Positions 11,286 to 21,641 of a stretch of DNA of 64,000 nt are shown here, piece after piece (within the stretch, counting starts at the first letter, position 1; the number at the start of each line of letters is the position of its first letter). Source of the DNA: Aphanomyces cochlioides (Eukaryota; Oomycota; Saprolegniomycetes; Saprolegniales; Verrucalvaceae); the NCBI GenBank assembly GCA_019828595.1, contig JAHQRK010000019.1, positions 1,364,001 to 1,428,000 of the forward strand, written 5' to 3'. A model generated the notes under the pieces. The model worked only from the letters and a program-made list of their open reading frames with translations. It had not been told where the DNA came from and did not search any database. A program made the position numbers and the translations under genes.

Positions 11286-11375
11286 GTCATCCGGAAGAAA
11301 ATATCCGGATATCAATCTAGCATTATCCGGATAAGTATCGTCCGGATAAACTCCTCGCGATGCATCCGGATACTG
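11286..11375. promoter_or_regulatory. bidirectional promoter with five TTATCCGGATAA-type palindromes
   Basis: Between the divergent starts of the hydroxyisourate hydrolase (11273, -) and TRM6 (11428, +) lie ATCCGGA (11289), TATCCGGATA (11302-11311), TTATCCGGATAA (11323-11334, perfect 12-bp palindrome), TCCGGATAA (11341-11349) and ATCCGGATA (11364-11372). GATTGG boxes follow at 11385-11415. The same core appears just upstream of the FIST, amidotransferase and separase genes. Confidence 0.65.
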
Positions 11376-11427
11376 TGTCTTTTTGATTGGACAATGGATT
11401 ATATCTTGAGCGATTGGTCAATTTGAG

Positions 11428-13109
11428 ATGAGCGCGGCGGCTGGCGACGTGATCCGCGAAGGCGACACTGTCGTGTGCTACACAAGCGATGACCGCGTCT
11501 TTTTCCAAGAAGTAGTGCCCAAGATGACAATCCGCATTGGTAAAGCCAATGCCGACGTCAAGAGCGTGATCGGGTATGCATTTGGCACGATCTTTGAAGA
11601 GAAAGACAAAGTCTTGGTGCCGTGTGAAGGTGGATTGTTCCCGGACCCCGTTGCGCCTGAAGTTGGCGAGTTTGAAGTACCTGTCAACGACAATCGAAGC
11701 TACACGGACACGAATGACTCGCAGAAGTTGAGCAATGTTGAGATCGCAGAGCTCAAAGCGCAAGGTGTCCGAGGATCCGAACTCATTGCCAAACTCGTGG
11801 AGAACTCGGATACGTGGGATACCAAGACGGAATTCTCCAAGCAGAAATACCTCAAGAAGAAGCAGCAAAAGTACATGCCACGCATTCAAATGGTAGGGCT
11901 TCTTCTGGACTGCTTCTTCTCAACACTTAGCATTTTGTAGGTTCGTTGCACGGCCATGTCATTGTGTGATGTCTATCACGTCCGTCAACCGACCAAGATT
12001 CTCAATCTCCGCTACGATACAATCGGCCAAATTTTGAGCTACGGCAATATTCATGCAGGTACTTACTTGCCCTGGCAACCAAATCCTGAAGGAACGCTGT
12101 AGGTGCCCAGGTTCTGGTTGTCGACACAGTCATGGGTCTAATCACTGGAGCGATTGCCGAGCGAATGCTAGGTAAGTTTTTCATTGTCTCTGCATGTTTG
12201 AGATGATTGAAATGAAGGACATGGCCACATTTTGGCAGGTTATGAAGGACAGCAAGCCTCAGTCGATACAATCCGCCGATTCAACTTCGGTATTGAATCT
12301 TCAGCCCTTGTTGAGTTTGAAACTGGGCGACTTAGATCAAGCGACACTAGACAACATTGTCTACTTTCCATTCCACTACATTGGCCAATTGAACCAAGAT
12401 GAAGCAGCGATCGTCTCGAAGGAATCGGCCAAAGTACTGAATATCGCATGGATAGAAGCTCAAATTGCGATTAGGAAGAGAATCTAACAACGCCCGAAGA
12501 AATCGAAGCCCGTAAAGCTGAAGTCGCAGCCCGTGTGGCCAAGTATTCAGAGGAAGAGCAGCGCAAGTACGCTGAAAAGAAAGCGCTTCGTAAACAGAAG
12601 CAAGCACAACAGCGTCCAAAACGCTCACCGACCGACATCCGTAACCTCATGCGCCAGCCATCCGACAGGTACCTTTTGATTCTCCCTGGAGAAGCAGCTC
12701 AAGCAAACTTGTCTAGTCTGGTCATTGTGAGCCATTACGATCCTCTCGGAATGCTCCAACAGCTTTTGCCATGTCTGGGCATCTCCCGACCTTTTGTCGT
12801 CTATTGCGAGTACTTGGAGCCGCTGGCGGCTGCATTTGATGTTCTGCAGCGCATGGATTCCATCATCAATCTGCAGCTCAATGATACATGGACCCGAGAA
12901 TACCAAGTACGTCTCCCGTGAGCACGAAATGGTCATTTTCCGACTAGATTCTACCAGGACGTACTCATCCAGAGATGACAATGAGTGCTGGCAGTGGCTA
13001 TCTCCTCTCTGGGATTAAAGTCGAAGAAACGCCTCCACCAGACTACGTCGCGGATCTCCAAGTTCTCCCACGCCGGACAAACAAGAAGAAAAGAACGACT
13101 CGGGATTAA
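11428..13109 (+). CDS. TRM6: tRNA (adenine-58-N1)-methyltransferase non-catalytic subunit TRM6
   Basis: Seven exons (11428-11892, 11941-12058, 12103-12171, 12218-12289, 12336-12433, 12475-12906, 12948-13109) give 471 aa; introns are 41-48 nt. Diagnostic stretches: EGDTVVCYTSDDRVFFQEV, FEVPVNDNRSYTDTNDSQKL, KQKYLKKKQQKYMPRIQMVR, ILNLRYDTIGQIL, GHGHILAGYEGQQAS, and the C-terminal LPGRTHPEMTMSAGSGYLLSG. A Lys/Glu-rich coiled segment lies in the middle. Trm6 pairs with catalytic Trm61 to make m1A58, which stabilises initiator tRNA-Met. The family lost the S-adenosylmethionine site, and none is evident here. The stop is 9 bp from the convergent CBM1 gene. Confidence 0.92.
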
Positions 13110-13118
13110 TCCACCTCG

Positions 13119-13844
13119 TTAAAATGGCAAGCACTGCGAGTACCAAGCGTTGAGTTCAGTGCACGTCGTGCCGGCTTGGCAATCCGTCGGTCCCGTCCAG
13201 AGATAGCCGCCGCATTGACTGTATGTGGGAAGACCTGGCAGGTTTGGAATCGGCACGCATTGCGAGTACCAGTCGTTGGCGGCTTGGCAGTAATACCCTT
13301 GGACGCAGATATTCGAGCCGACGTACGTGTAGCCGCCGCATTGGCCATACGCTGCAACGATAGCTCCAGGAGCTAACGTGATGTTGGACGTGTTGGCAAC
13401 GTCATCCGGCGAGAGGACGCCCGTCTCGTCTTGCACGTCGTCGTAGCAATCGATGTCAGAGCTTGCATTCGTAGTCGCAGGCGTGGTCGTGATTCCAGTC
13501 GGCGCTGGAGTGCCTGGAGTTGCTGGTGGCTGGGTTGGATACGGAGGAACACATTGGCTGTAGTAAGGATTGACCACTTGGCACTGCCAGTCGTTGGAGC
13601 AAGCGGTTGGTCCTCCCCATGCGAGACCACCGCATTGACCCCATGGACCAATTTCAACGACGGGGACCGGTTTTGGGACGCAGAGCGACAAGTAAGGCGT
13701 CACAACTTGGCAGGTGAATGCTGGATCAATGCAGCAGACCGAGTAGGGCCAATGCTGGCCATTGCATTGACTAAAGTTATGAGCGCAGTCGTTTTGCGCA
13801 AGAGAAACGCTTGCAAACTGAACAAGAGGAAGAAGGATGCGCAT
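13119..13844 (-). CDS. secreted protein with four CBM1-type cellulose-binding modules
   Basis: A single exon of 241 aa with an N-terminal signal peptide ([17 protein letters not shown]). Four small Cys-rich modules follow. Three read like classical CBM1 ([69 protein letters not shown]) and the first is divergent ([22 protein letters not shown]). A Pro/Thr-rich linker ([16 protein letters not shown]...) and an acidic spacer separate modules 2 and 3. There is no catalytic domain, so this is a binding-only protein like the oomycete CBEL adhesin/elicitors. Expected role: attachment to cellulose of the own wall or a host wall. A TATAAATA box sits on this strand at 13911-13918, about 65 nt before the start. 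Confidence 0.88.
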   Translation of the reverse strand: MRILLPLVQFASVSLAQNDCAHNFSQCNGQHWPYSVCCIDPAFTCQVVTPYLSLCVPKPVPVVEIGPWGQCGGLAWGGPTACSNDWQCQVVNPYYSQCVPPYPTQPPATPGTPAPTGITTTPATTNASSDIDCYDDVQDETGVLSPDDVANTSNITLAPGAIVAAYGQCGGYTYVGSNICVQGYYCQAANDWYSQCVPIPNLPGLPTYSQCGGYLWTGPTDCQAGTTCTELNAWYSQCLPF

Positions 13845-13910
13845 CGTGAAGAAGATGCCAAGTTGGAAAATGACAGGATGAATGCGCGACGGACGCTAGG
13901 ACATGAAATC

Positions 13911-13918
13911 TATTTATA
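13911..13918 (-). promoter_or_regulatory. TATA box of the CBM1 gene
   Basis: On the minus strand the sequence reads TATAAATA, about 67 nt upstream of the ATG at 13844. Few other genes in this window show a TATA box, which fits an inducible secreted protein. Confidence 0.5.
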
Positions 13919-14036
13919 GTCAACGGCCAAGCACCCATGAAACGGGCCGTAAGATCGTGAGATGCATTTCAAAAATCTCGTCTTCAATCATCTCTCTCTC
14001 AACGCCAGTGTCTCCCTTGCAAGTTGGCTTGCCACG

Positions 14037-15195
14037 TCATTTTGTACTCGAGCGGATGGAGATTAACTTGTGCTGGACATTTGTTGCGGGCTTGATCCGA
14101 CCACTCAGTGCCAAGATGTCCAGCACGATGCGTGCATAGTGCTCTAGCACATGGCTTGGGTTCTCCATTGTCTTTTGAGCAGTGTCGAGCACCAACAAGC
14201 ACCCGATGGCGTCGTCTTTCTTGGCAATGAGAGGCGCTGTGCCGCAGAATTGGAAAAGCTGGTCATCTTGGTTCACACAGCAAATGCGGCCGAGTTTCAT
14301 GGCTCGTGTACAAATGAGACGGAATGCGTCCGTGTGCATCACAGCCGTCAGGCCTTTGTGCGCGACAACAGCAATCGACGGCGGCGTTGAAAGAACAATC
14401 GCGCCGTAGCCGCAGTCCATGGCATCGCACAGCGAAGCGCACAGGTGATTCAGACGTTCGTGTGTTGATCTCGCCGTCAGAATAGGCGACACAAGTGGCT
14501 TGATTGACGTCGTATTTTTGAATTGCACGGTCACTACCCCGTGTGTAGGCATGGTACGAGGCGGCAAGAGCATTGGGCTGGGCTTATGAAGTCGTTTGTG
14601 AGCTGCAGTGACTGGCATCATGGATGGAAGAGAGGTCTTTGGAAGTTGGTTTTCTGGAGTCTTAGGCTCGACGACAACGACGGACGATGTATCGCAGCAC
14701 CAAGTGCAAGCCATGGTTAGCGCTACACCGATCCACGGCACACGAACATAGCGATACTGAAGACATTTCGAGCAGTAGATTTCACCGCACTAGACTCCAT
14801 GTCAATGAATCATTGAGAGCATGGTCCTACCACTCGGCAATGGTGTTTTCGACGGTACCAAGGGCGAAATTTCTTGACGCAAGCATTGCAACGATCGCTG
14901 TGTCCATCGGGTTTCCATGACTCCAAGGAGATCCCTTCGAGGATATCGACACCCGTCAAGTCTTCCTCATTGCACAGCTCAGTCAGGCGCATTCTTTGGA
15001 CTACAAGCTTATGGCGACCATGTGCGAGATTGAGACAGTAGAGGTCAGACGGACGAGCGAGATATGAGACACAAAGCGGAATTCCTACAGGTCCAAGAGG
15101 GAGAGAGTGAGTTAGAGACAGATTGCTTGCGCCTACCAGTGAGTGGACCCATTCCATACAGAGCTCTCCACGGTTTTCCTTTCCACAGCACCTCG
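14037..15195 (-). CDS. FYVE zinc finger - GAF domain protein (5' end uncertain)
   Basis: Exons 15195-15137, 15084-14831 and 14789-14037 join in frame (introns 52 and 41 nt). Splicing rebuilds a full FYVE finger: CNACVKKF, RRKHHCRV, then CGEIYCSKC after the intron and VRVPWIGV..CTWC, with the basic RRKHHCR motif that binds PI3P. After a Pro/Ser-rich linker comes a GAF-like domain (about 170 aa; LCASLCDAMDCGYGAIVL ... LIAKKDDAIGCLLVLD). Upstream text (RPSDLYCLNLAHGRHKLVVQ) may be the rest of a START-like fold. The first exon could begin at an acceptor at 15195 or at the ATG at 15152; I could not place an upstream exon in the 176 bp left before the divergent SERP1 gene. Role: endosomal PI3P-binding protein (inference). 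Confidence 0.75.
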
Positions 15196-15371
15196 CTGAC
15201 GACGTGGCGTCAGCAGTCATCGGCTTCTCAGCCGCGCCAACTGAGCCAACTCAAAAAATGAAAAGCTGTCATGTCGGTTCGTCGGTCTTAACTGAGCATA
15301 ATGGACTTAACGATGCAGTTTCCATATTCACTTGATCGACGCGTGGCGTCCGAGACGACAGATCTTGCAAG

Positions 15372-15635
15372 ATGACCAATGCTTCCACTCCTGCCAAGCT
15401 TCGCCTTCGAAGTGAAAAGCACTTGAGCAATATTACCAAACGTGGCAATGTTCCCACGAGCACAAGGGTATGCGACCCCCGGCCTTCCTTGTCCCTTTAC
15501 TCAAGATCTTTGTTCTAGGTCAGCCATGAAGAAGGATACAAAGTCGGACCTGTCTTGCTTGGTTTCCTCTTCTTCCTAGTCGTTGGTTCTGCCGTTCTTG
15601 AGGTTCTCCGTGCGTCGCAAATTGGAGGCTTGTAG
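15372..15635 (+). CDS. SERP1: SERP1/RAMP4 stress-associated ER protein (translocon)
   Basis: A very small two-exon gene (15372-15467, 15519-15635; 51-nt intron) giving 70 aa. The first exon reads LRLRSEKHLSNITKRGNVPT, the family hallmark (EKHxxNITxRGNV). The second has a single tail-anchor helix (VGPVLLGFLFFLVVGSAVLEVL) and ends in ASQIGGL. RAMP4 binds the Sec61 translocon and protects nascent membrane proteins under ER stress. The length and membrane topology match the family (about 65-75 aa). It is divergent from the FYVE-GAF gene, and the two share less than 220 bp of promoter. Confidence 0.9.
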
Positions 15636-15968
15636 ATTCATCCGCGCGCTGCTGCCGCTTCCCTTGACCTTAAGGTTGTAATGAAACAAACGGCAGGCGC
15701 CATTTAGTTGTATTCTCATGGTTTCCCCCACAAGTGATCTGTGTTCCTCCATCCAAACAGGGCTATGAAGCCCGCGTTCCTTCCTTCAATCGGTGTCGGG
15801 TGGAATCAAACTGTGGCGCTCTTTCTCCATGGCGTTTGCAGAAGATACAACCCCTGCACCCCTAAACCCTGCCCCCTAAACCCCGCACCCATTTGATGTT
15901 AAACCCTGCAATCATCAACAAAATGTCCGGATAACTGGCAGTAGCGAAAAAGATTTGTTCTGAGCAAG
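15636..15968. other. intergenic/promoter with telomere-like tract
   Basis: This is the 3' flank of SERP1 and the promoter of the amidotransferase. It holds the CCCTAAA-like tract (15859-15897) and a TCCGGATAA box at 15926-15934, 35 bp before the ATG. No gene is seen. Confidence 0.6.
15859..15897. repeat. short degenerate CCCTAAA telomere-like tract
   Basis: CCCTAAACCC occurs twice, interrupted by TG/GC runs and followed by TTAAACCCTGC. Oomycete telomeres are TTTAGGG repeats, so this is either a tiny interstitial telomeric seed or a telo-box promoter element. A related GGGTGCAGGGGTTAA lies at the same position before separase (51857-51870). Confidence 0.45.
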
Positions 15969-17078
15969 ATGTGGCGCGCTAACGTTGTCTCGCATGGACT
16001 TTCTGGTGCGCGCCGCTTTCTCTCGACCTCTACCCGGCCGGATGCGCTGCGTTTTCTCATTGTGGATGGCTATTCGCCAGAAGGTCGATCAGAACTTGTC
16101 AAGAGTGGTGTGACTTTGGCGTCGGATTTGTTCAAGCGCATGCTTACGCGAAGTGCGGGGGGTGTCGCGACAACTTTCGATGTCCTATTTCCGTCGGACG
16201 GTCCATTTGATGCACCTGACTTGAACAAATATGATGGTGTTGCATGGACCGGATGCAGGTGTGCTAGATCTATCTCTGAATGTCGATCTCATTGAACCAT
16301 GTAGCTTGACTGTTCATGATACCAGCGATGAACGAGTTACTCGACAATTAGACTTTGCCAAGAAATGCTTTGCGCATGGAATTCCGCAATATGGAAGCTG
16401 CTGGGCTGCTCAGATTGCTGTCGCGGCTGCAGGCGGTGTTGTGGCAAAGAATCCCCGAGGTCGAGAAATGGGTGTAGCACGCAAGGTACACTTGATAGTT
16501 TAGATATTTTGTCACCAGCACTGCTTAGATTGCATTGACTCCAGAAGGACGATCGCATCCCATGTACGAAGGCAAGCCCTGTGTCTTTGATGCGTATACG
16601 AGCCACTACGATGAAATCACGCATCTTCGTCCTGGTGGCTTGGTTCTCTGTGGCAACGCATTCACAGATATTCAAGCTGTGGCTGTCCGCTACTTGAACG
16701 TAAGATGATTTTCCCATGAAATCATTTCTTATGAGTAAACAGGGCGAGTTTTGGGGAGTCCAATATCATCCTGAATACGACATTCGTGAAATTGCACGAT
16801 TGATCTATGCGCGCAAGGAGCGCTTGATCAAATACGGTTTCTTTCTATCTCACGAAGCAGCAGACAAGTCACATTCGTCTTTCCTTTCTAGACTTAACGA
16901 ATTGTGTAGGTTTGTTGCTGAAATGGAAGAGTTGCACGACGATCCATCTCGCAAGGACATCGCGTGGCGTCTCGGATTGGATTCTGATGTTATGGATGAA
17001 AACGTTCGCTACACTGAGACCAGAAACTTCATCAAGCACTTGGTCATTCCCTACAAGTTGAAGCAATTGATCAAGTAG
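15969..17078 (+). CDS. class I glutamine amidotransferase-like protein, mitochondrial presequence
   Basis: Exons 15969-16258, 16305-16485, 16529-16699 and 16743-17078 give 325 aa. The N-terminus (MWRANVVSHGLSGARRFLST) is Arg/Ser-rich without acidic residues, like a mitochondrial presequence. The GATase triad is present: nucleophile Cys129 in YGSCWAAQ, and His223/Glu225 in VQYHPEYD. The oxyanion region IPQYGSC and the FDAYTSHYDE loop resemble bacterial and fungal GMP-synthase-like GATase proteins that lack a synthase partner domain. A C-terminal helical extension of about 100 aa is extra. Substrate unknown; it may hydrolyse glutamine or gamma-glutamyl compounds. Confidence 0.8.
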
Positions 17079-17191
17079 ATATGATCGAACCGAATACAGA
17101 GATAATGTTTCTGAAAAGAAGGGTGGTGTTTAAAAACACCAGAGATATGAATGGTCGCGCCAGAGAACACTTGCGTGATATGCGAGTGGAT
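17079..17191. other. convergent 3' flank between amidotransferase and H2B
   Basis: A short spacer. No stem-loop of replication-dependent histone type could be recognised after the H2B stop. Confidence 0.4.
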
Positions 17192-17551
17192 TTAAGCGGT
17201 GGACGTAAACTTGGTCACAGCCTTCGTGCCTTCAGACACGGCGTGCTTAGCCAATTCACCAGGGAGCATGAGACGCACGGCAGTTTGGATTTCGCGCGAC
17301 GACAAGGTAGACTTCTTGTTGTAGCGGCTCAACTTGCCGGCTTCCGAAGCAATGCGTTCGAAGATATCGTTGATGAACGAGTTCATGATCGACATGCCAC
17401 GCTTGGAGATACCAGTTTCAGGGTGGACTTGCTTCAACACCTTGTAGATGTAGGTCGAGTACGACTCAATGCGCTTAACCTTCCTGCTCTTCTTGCCGTC
17501 ACCGGTCTTCTTGGGGGCCTTAGCAGATTTCTTGGAAGGAGTCTTCGCCAT
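17192..17551 (-). CDS. H2B: histone H2B
   Basis: 119 aa, intron-less. A Lys/Ala-rich tail ([20 protein letters not shown]) precedes the histone fold [60 protein letters not shown] and the C-terminal helix with [10 protein letters not shown] chose the internal Met at 17551 because it gives the standard H2B start; 24 further in-frame codons lie upstream. It forms a divergent pair with H2A (200 bp between starts). Confidence 0.97.
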   Translation of the reverse strand: MAKTPSKKSAKAPKKTGDGKKSRKVKRIESYSTYIYKVLKQVHPETGISKRGMSIMNSFINDIFERIASEAGKLSRYNKKSTLSSREIQTAVRLMLPGELAKHAVSEGTKAVTKFTSTA

Positions 17552-17559
17552 TTCGATGC

Positions 17560-17751
17560 AAATTTGAAAATGAACAAACTCTGGAAACCTTTCGATTTTC
17601 ACCCTGGCGCGAAATATGGTCATTTGATTGGCTAGTCATTTCATAATACACTTTGATTGGCTATTAGATGCTTTATTGTCTCTGATTGGCGGGATTTTTC
17701 TGGCGCCTTTTTCAAATGCTCATTTTTCAATTGGCAATCAACCAAGAAGAC
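17560..17751. promoter_or_regulatory. bidirectional histone promoter with three GATTGGC (CCAAT) boxes
   Basis: GATTGGCTA at 17623-17631 and 17653-17661 and GATTGGCGGG at 17684-17693 lie between the divergent H2B and H2A starts, all in the same orientation and 30-31 bp apart, about three helical turns. These are inverted CCAAT boxes, expected to bind NF-Y. Confidence 0.6.
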
Positions 17752-18171
17752 ATGTCTGGCAAAGGAAAAGCTACTGGTGGACGCGGCAAGAAGGGCAAGG
17801 CCTCCTCCCGCTCGTCGAAGGCCGGCCTTCAGTTCCCTGTGGGTCGTGTTGCCCGTTTCTTGAAGAAGGGACGCTTCGCCCAACGTATTGGTGGTGGTGC
17901 CCCTGTGTACCTTGCTGCCGTGTTGGAATACCTTTGCGCTGAAATTTTGGAATTGGCTGGTAACGCTGCTCGCGACAACAAGAAGTCCCGTATTATCCCT
18001 CGCCACATCCAATTGGCTGTCCGCAACGATGAAGAATTGAACAAGTTGTTGGGTGATGTTACCATCGCTTCCGGCGGTGTCTTGCCCAACATTCACAACA
18101 TCTTGTTGCCCAAGAAGTCCGCCTCCGAAGGCACCAAGCCCTCCAAGGCCGACAAAAAGGCGTCTGCTTAA
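17752..18171 (+). CDS. H2A: histone H2A (canonical)
   Basis: 139 aa, intron-less, starting [20 protein letters not shown]. The core is textbook ([60 protein letters not shown]). The C-terminus ends KADKKASA and lacks SQ(E/D)-phi, so it is not H2A.X; the docking region is not H2A.Z. The ATG at 17752 was preferred over 17686, which would add 22 residues before MSGKG. Confidence 0.97.
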   Translation: MSGKGKATGGRGKKGKASSRSSKAGLQFPVGRVARFLKKGRFAQRIGGGAPVYLAAVLEYLCAEILELAGNAARDNKKSRIIPRHIQLAVRNDEELNKLLGDVTIASGGVLPNIHNILLPKKSASEGTKPSKADKKASA

Positions 18172-18335
18172 GCGCATTGCTCTTTTGTCGTCTCGACACT
18201 TTATATCCCTGGCTTTCTTCAAAGCCACCCTCTTTTTGAGAAATATTGTCATCTCCTTCAGCGTCACTGATTGTCAAAGCAGTTACGTTGTAACTGTGTG
18301 ACCGTTTCCTTGTCGGTGATCTCAGCGTAGACCTA

Positions 18336-19890
18336 ATGCCTTCACCCGCGCGAATGCGTCGTGTGCGTATCACTGGAAGCGAGGATGGAGCCACAGCATC
18401 GGCGTTGGAGCAATCAACGACGCCCCGAGTTCCGCTGGAGCAGCTACCATGGGCATTCACTCCACAAAGAACGAACTACGCGCAACGACCACGCCTTCGA
18501 CAAGGTAGATCAATGCAGCCTTTCTGGTGTTGTGTATGGTGAGTAGGTGGCGCTGGTGGTGTTGTGGATGGCACTTTGTACCTCTTTGGAGGTTTCGAAG
18601 ACAATGGCCATCGTTCCAACAATGTTGTCGTGTACGAGATGGAAGCGCACTCTTGGAGCGACTTGGAATGTTTCGGTAGCTCGTCGTTCTCGAGTCAGTT
18701 GTGCACTGAAGGCTTAGGAAATGGCCCGTCCCCTCGATATGGCCATGCTTGTTGTATTCGAGAGCGTGAGATCTGGTGCTTTGGTGGTCAAGGACCTGAG
18801 GAAGGTTTGAACCGGAAGAACATCTTGGGCGACTTGAGCATTTTGAATCTTCGGTCGGGCGAATGGCGCCGTGCAGTGGCTTCGTGTGCTGGTACAAAAG
18901 GCCGCGTGAATTTCCTGCCGCTCCCTCGACGCGGCCATTCCCTCGTTTCCCACGGGTCGGCATTGTTCCTCTACGCTGGAGCTGGACCTGATCGCATGTA
19001 CGGGAAGGACACATACTTTGGCGACTTGCAGGTCCTTATGCATTCTTGATAACTAACTCACTCGATGTCTAGCGCCTTGATCTCAAGTCCATGTGCTGGG
19101 ATGAACCAGTCATGACCGGTGCGATTCCAGAGCCACGGGCGCAACATGCCGCTGTTGTGGTAAGTTCTAACGTGACTTGATCACGCTAATACGCAAGCAT
19201 AGGTCTTTGACTCGATGGTTGTCTTTGGCGGTCAGTCGTCCAAGGAATCATCAGCACTACTTGCTACGTCCAACACAGACTCAAATAAGTCGAAGACACC
19301 AGATACGGGTTTTGCATCTACCGATGTATACGTCCTCAATCTGCGCACATTTGCATGGCACATTGCTGTCCTGGAAGGCACTCCACCAGACGCGCGATAC
19401 GGTCATACTTTCGAAGCGCATCCTTCAAACGCCATGGTGCTGCTCCTTTTTGGCGGTGTGTCTGCAAATGGTGGTTATCATGACGGCGCAGTGCACATCT
19501 TGGACTTTGAACTCTCTCGTTGGTCGACTGTGCCTCTGGATCCGATACCTCCGAGGACTCGGCATGTCATGTGTGCTTGGAAGACAGAGGTAAGCGATCG
19601 AATCGACAAGTTTGACTGACGATCAAGACTAGCTGATGATATTTGGCGGGTGTGGTCAAGATGGCTTGTGCGTCGGGGACGTCTTCACGATCCACTTGCC
19701 CGCCGTACCACCTCCTACAAAGACGACGATCGATGCACCAGAAGCTTCCAAACCAACCGCGTTACCACAGCGTCCACAAACCACCTCGCCGCGAACCAAG
19801 CAGCCCACGACAGCTCGGCGGAGCACCACGATTAGTCCTATTAAACTGCGCAAGATCCATCAACCTGCATGGACTTCAGTTACGTTATGA
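18336..19890 (+). CDS. Kelch-repeat beta-propeller protein
   Basis: Five exons (18336-18504, 18547-19031, 19073-19159, 19203-19589, 19633-19890; introns 41-43 nt) give 461 aa. Kelch blades are marked by GG doublets followed by Tyr/Trp: GTLYLFGGFEDNG, IWCFGGQGPEEG, LFLYAGAGPDRMYGKDTYFG, MVVFGGQSS, LLLFGGVSANGGYHDG, LMIFGGCGQDGLCVGDVF. A basic/disordered head and a Pro/Thr-rich tail flank the propeller. No BTB, F-box or enzyme domain is seen, so the role is protein binding only. After the stop another frame stays open (NLHGLQLRYEEHQAELFIIH, to 19987), so a longer isoform is possible. Confidence 0.85.
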
Positions 19891-21641
19891 GGAGCATCAA
19901 GCAGAACTGTTCATAATCCACCAACTTCGTACACTGTTGTCGTCTGTTCGCATCTTTGAATCTACAGTGTCGTCTGCTCGATTGTGATTTCCGTCCAATT
20001 TCAGGCGATATTTCCAATCGCCTGGAAATCAACCGGACAAAATGATTGGCTAAAAATAATTTTACGATCAATTGATTGGCTAAAAACTGACCTAAGTTAA
20101 ATCTCACTTTTCTCTATGACACTGAATAACCTTCCAGAGCGACCCCACCTCGAAGAGAATTCCACGTGATTCAGCACTCCTCACGTTGAGCGTAAAACGA
20201 GCGGAGAGGTCACTGGCCTCGCCCGCGCAGCGAGAAATCTTCATCGATTTCGTTTAACATCCCCATCAAGACTACAAAATAACCTTCTAAAACTGATATT
20301 TGTATTAGATCGAATTCCCAATCTTGTAGCCAATCAGAATCGAGTATTTAACTATTTCACGCAAAACACACACATGCAATTAATTTGGCCAACATTCGGT
20401 TTAACTTGGCTTCAGTATGGTCAAATCGAATTGAAAGTGCATTGGTAAAAAATGTAAATTTGAAATTAATTGACAAAGTTCTTGTAACTGGATTTTTTTC
20501 TTCTCATTTCATTGATACCTGGTTGACATCCCTACGGCGAGGTTTTGTGAATGTGGTTGTTTCGAGAACCTACGACAGTACGGATCTCTCAAGGTTGTGG
20601 AGGTGGCCAACGTTGTCGTCATGGTTTCCTTCCACTGTCAGCAGCGATAGCATACTGAACGTCCTTGCACTTCAAGTTTCACAGGAAGCTCCTCTTTCGC
20701 TTTGTATGAGTGCACCTGATTTCGAGTGCATTTGAAGGCACGGAAAACAAAATCGGACTTCCTCGCAAAATTAATTGCTGAGATAATCGGCTTTAAAGTT
20801 TTTGAACTCTGGAATCTTATTTTCGCAAAGACACAAAAAACAACTTTCTTCGAATTTTGGATTATATTGAAGTTATTGAGAAAGCATATGTTTAGAACAT
20901 TTTCAATCAAGTTTAAACGTCGTATTCATTCTTTTTTGATGATTTAAACTGGTGCAATCGATAGATCTCCTCAAGACGAATCAAAAATTTAGAAATCTCA
21001 AAAATGAAATTTTTTCAAAGTCCGCCGATGGTCGACTTCGAGACGTCGGTACACAGCGACTATTTCACTTCTTGGGCCCCAAGTAGGCTTAATATGTAGC
21101 CACAGACGCGCTCTATAGCGCTGTATACGTAACACCAAACTGTCTGATTGGCAATAAGTCTGATTATGTTTTCCGTGCCTTCATTTGTGCTTGGGCAAAA
21201 TGATCAAGTTCATGTTTTGGCTTCTTTAGCAGTAACTCACGCCTGTTGCAATACGTTCCCGTGACAACCGACACAAGCTTGTGTATCCATCGATGGCACA
21301 TGACGATCTGCACGCATTCCATGACGGACTTCTCTCTAGAAGTGATGGCAGGATGTGATGAGAAGTCGGGGATTAAAAAGTGGCCACAGACGCATCCTTG
21401 GCAATGGACCGACTCTTGCAGTGTCATTTGGCAAGAGAGTGGGAGAACCATATGAATGCCATGACTGCCTTCACTGTGGTGTGCCGTCTCTGTTGAATTG
21501 GTGACAAATATTGGTGAAATTAGGACTTTTTTTTACAAAAAAGCGGGAAAAGTCCCGATTTTAACTTAGTTTAGGACTTTCTGTCCTTAACAACGACAGA
21601 GGAAAGGACGGTACAATCAGCATTTCGCATATTGCGCGCAA
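19891..21641. other. 1.75-kb gene-poor AT-rich interval
   Basis: No supported gene. It holds two direct copies of GATTGGCTAAAAA (about 20043 and 20075), like CCAAT boxes without a gene. A minus-strand open frame at 21164-21451 has Cys/His (SVHCQGCVCGHF) but no family match. A hairpin-like GGGAAAAGTCCCG lies near 21546. Possibly decayed transposon. Confidence 0.5.

Noticed and set aside
11323..11889. Minus-strand 188-aa open frame opposite TRM6
   Set aside because: A shadow of the TRM6 first exon, with no domain.
20385..20735. 116-aa plus-strand open frame
   Set aside because: No ATG at the start, no family resemblance, in very AT-rich DNA.
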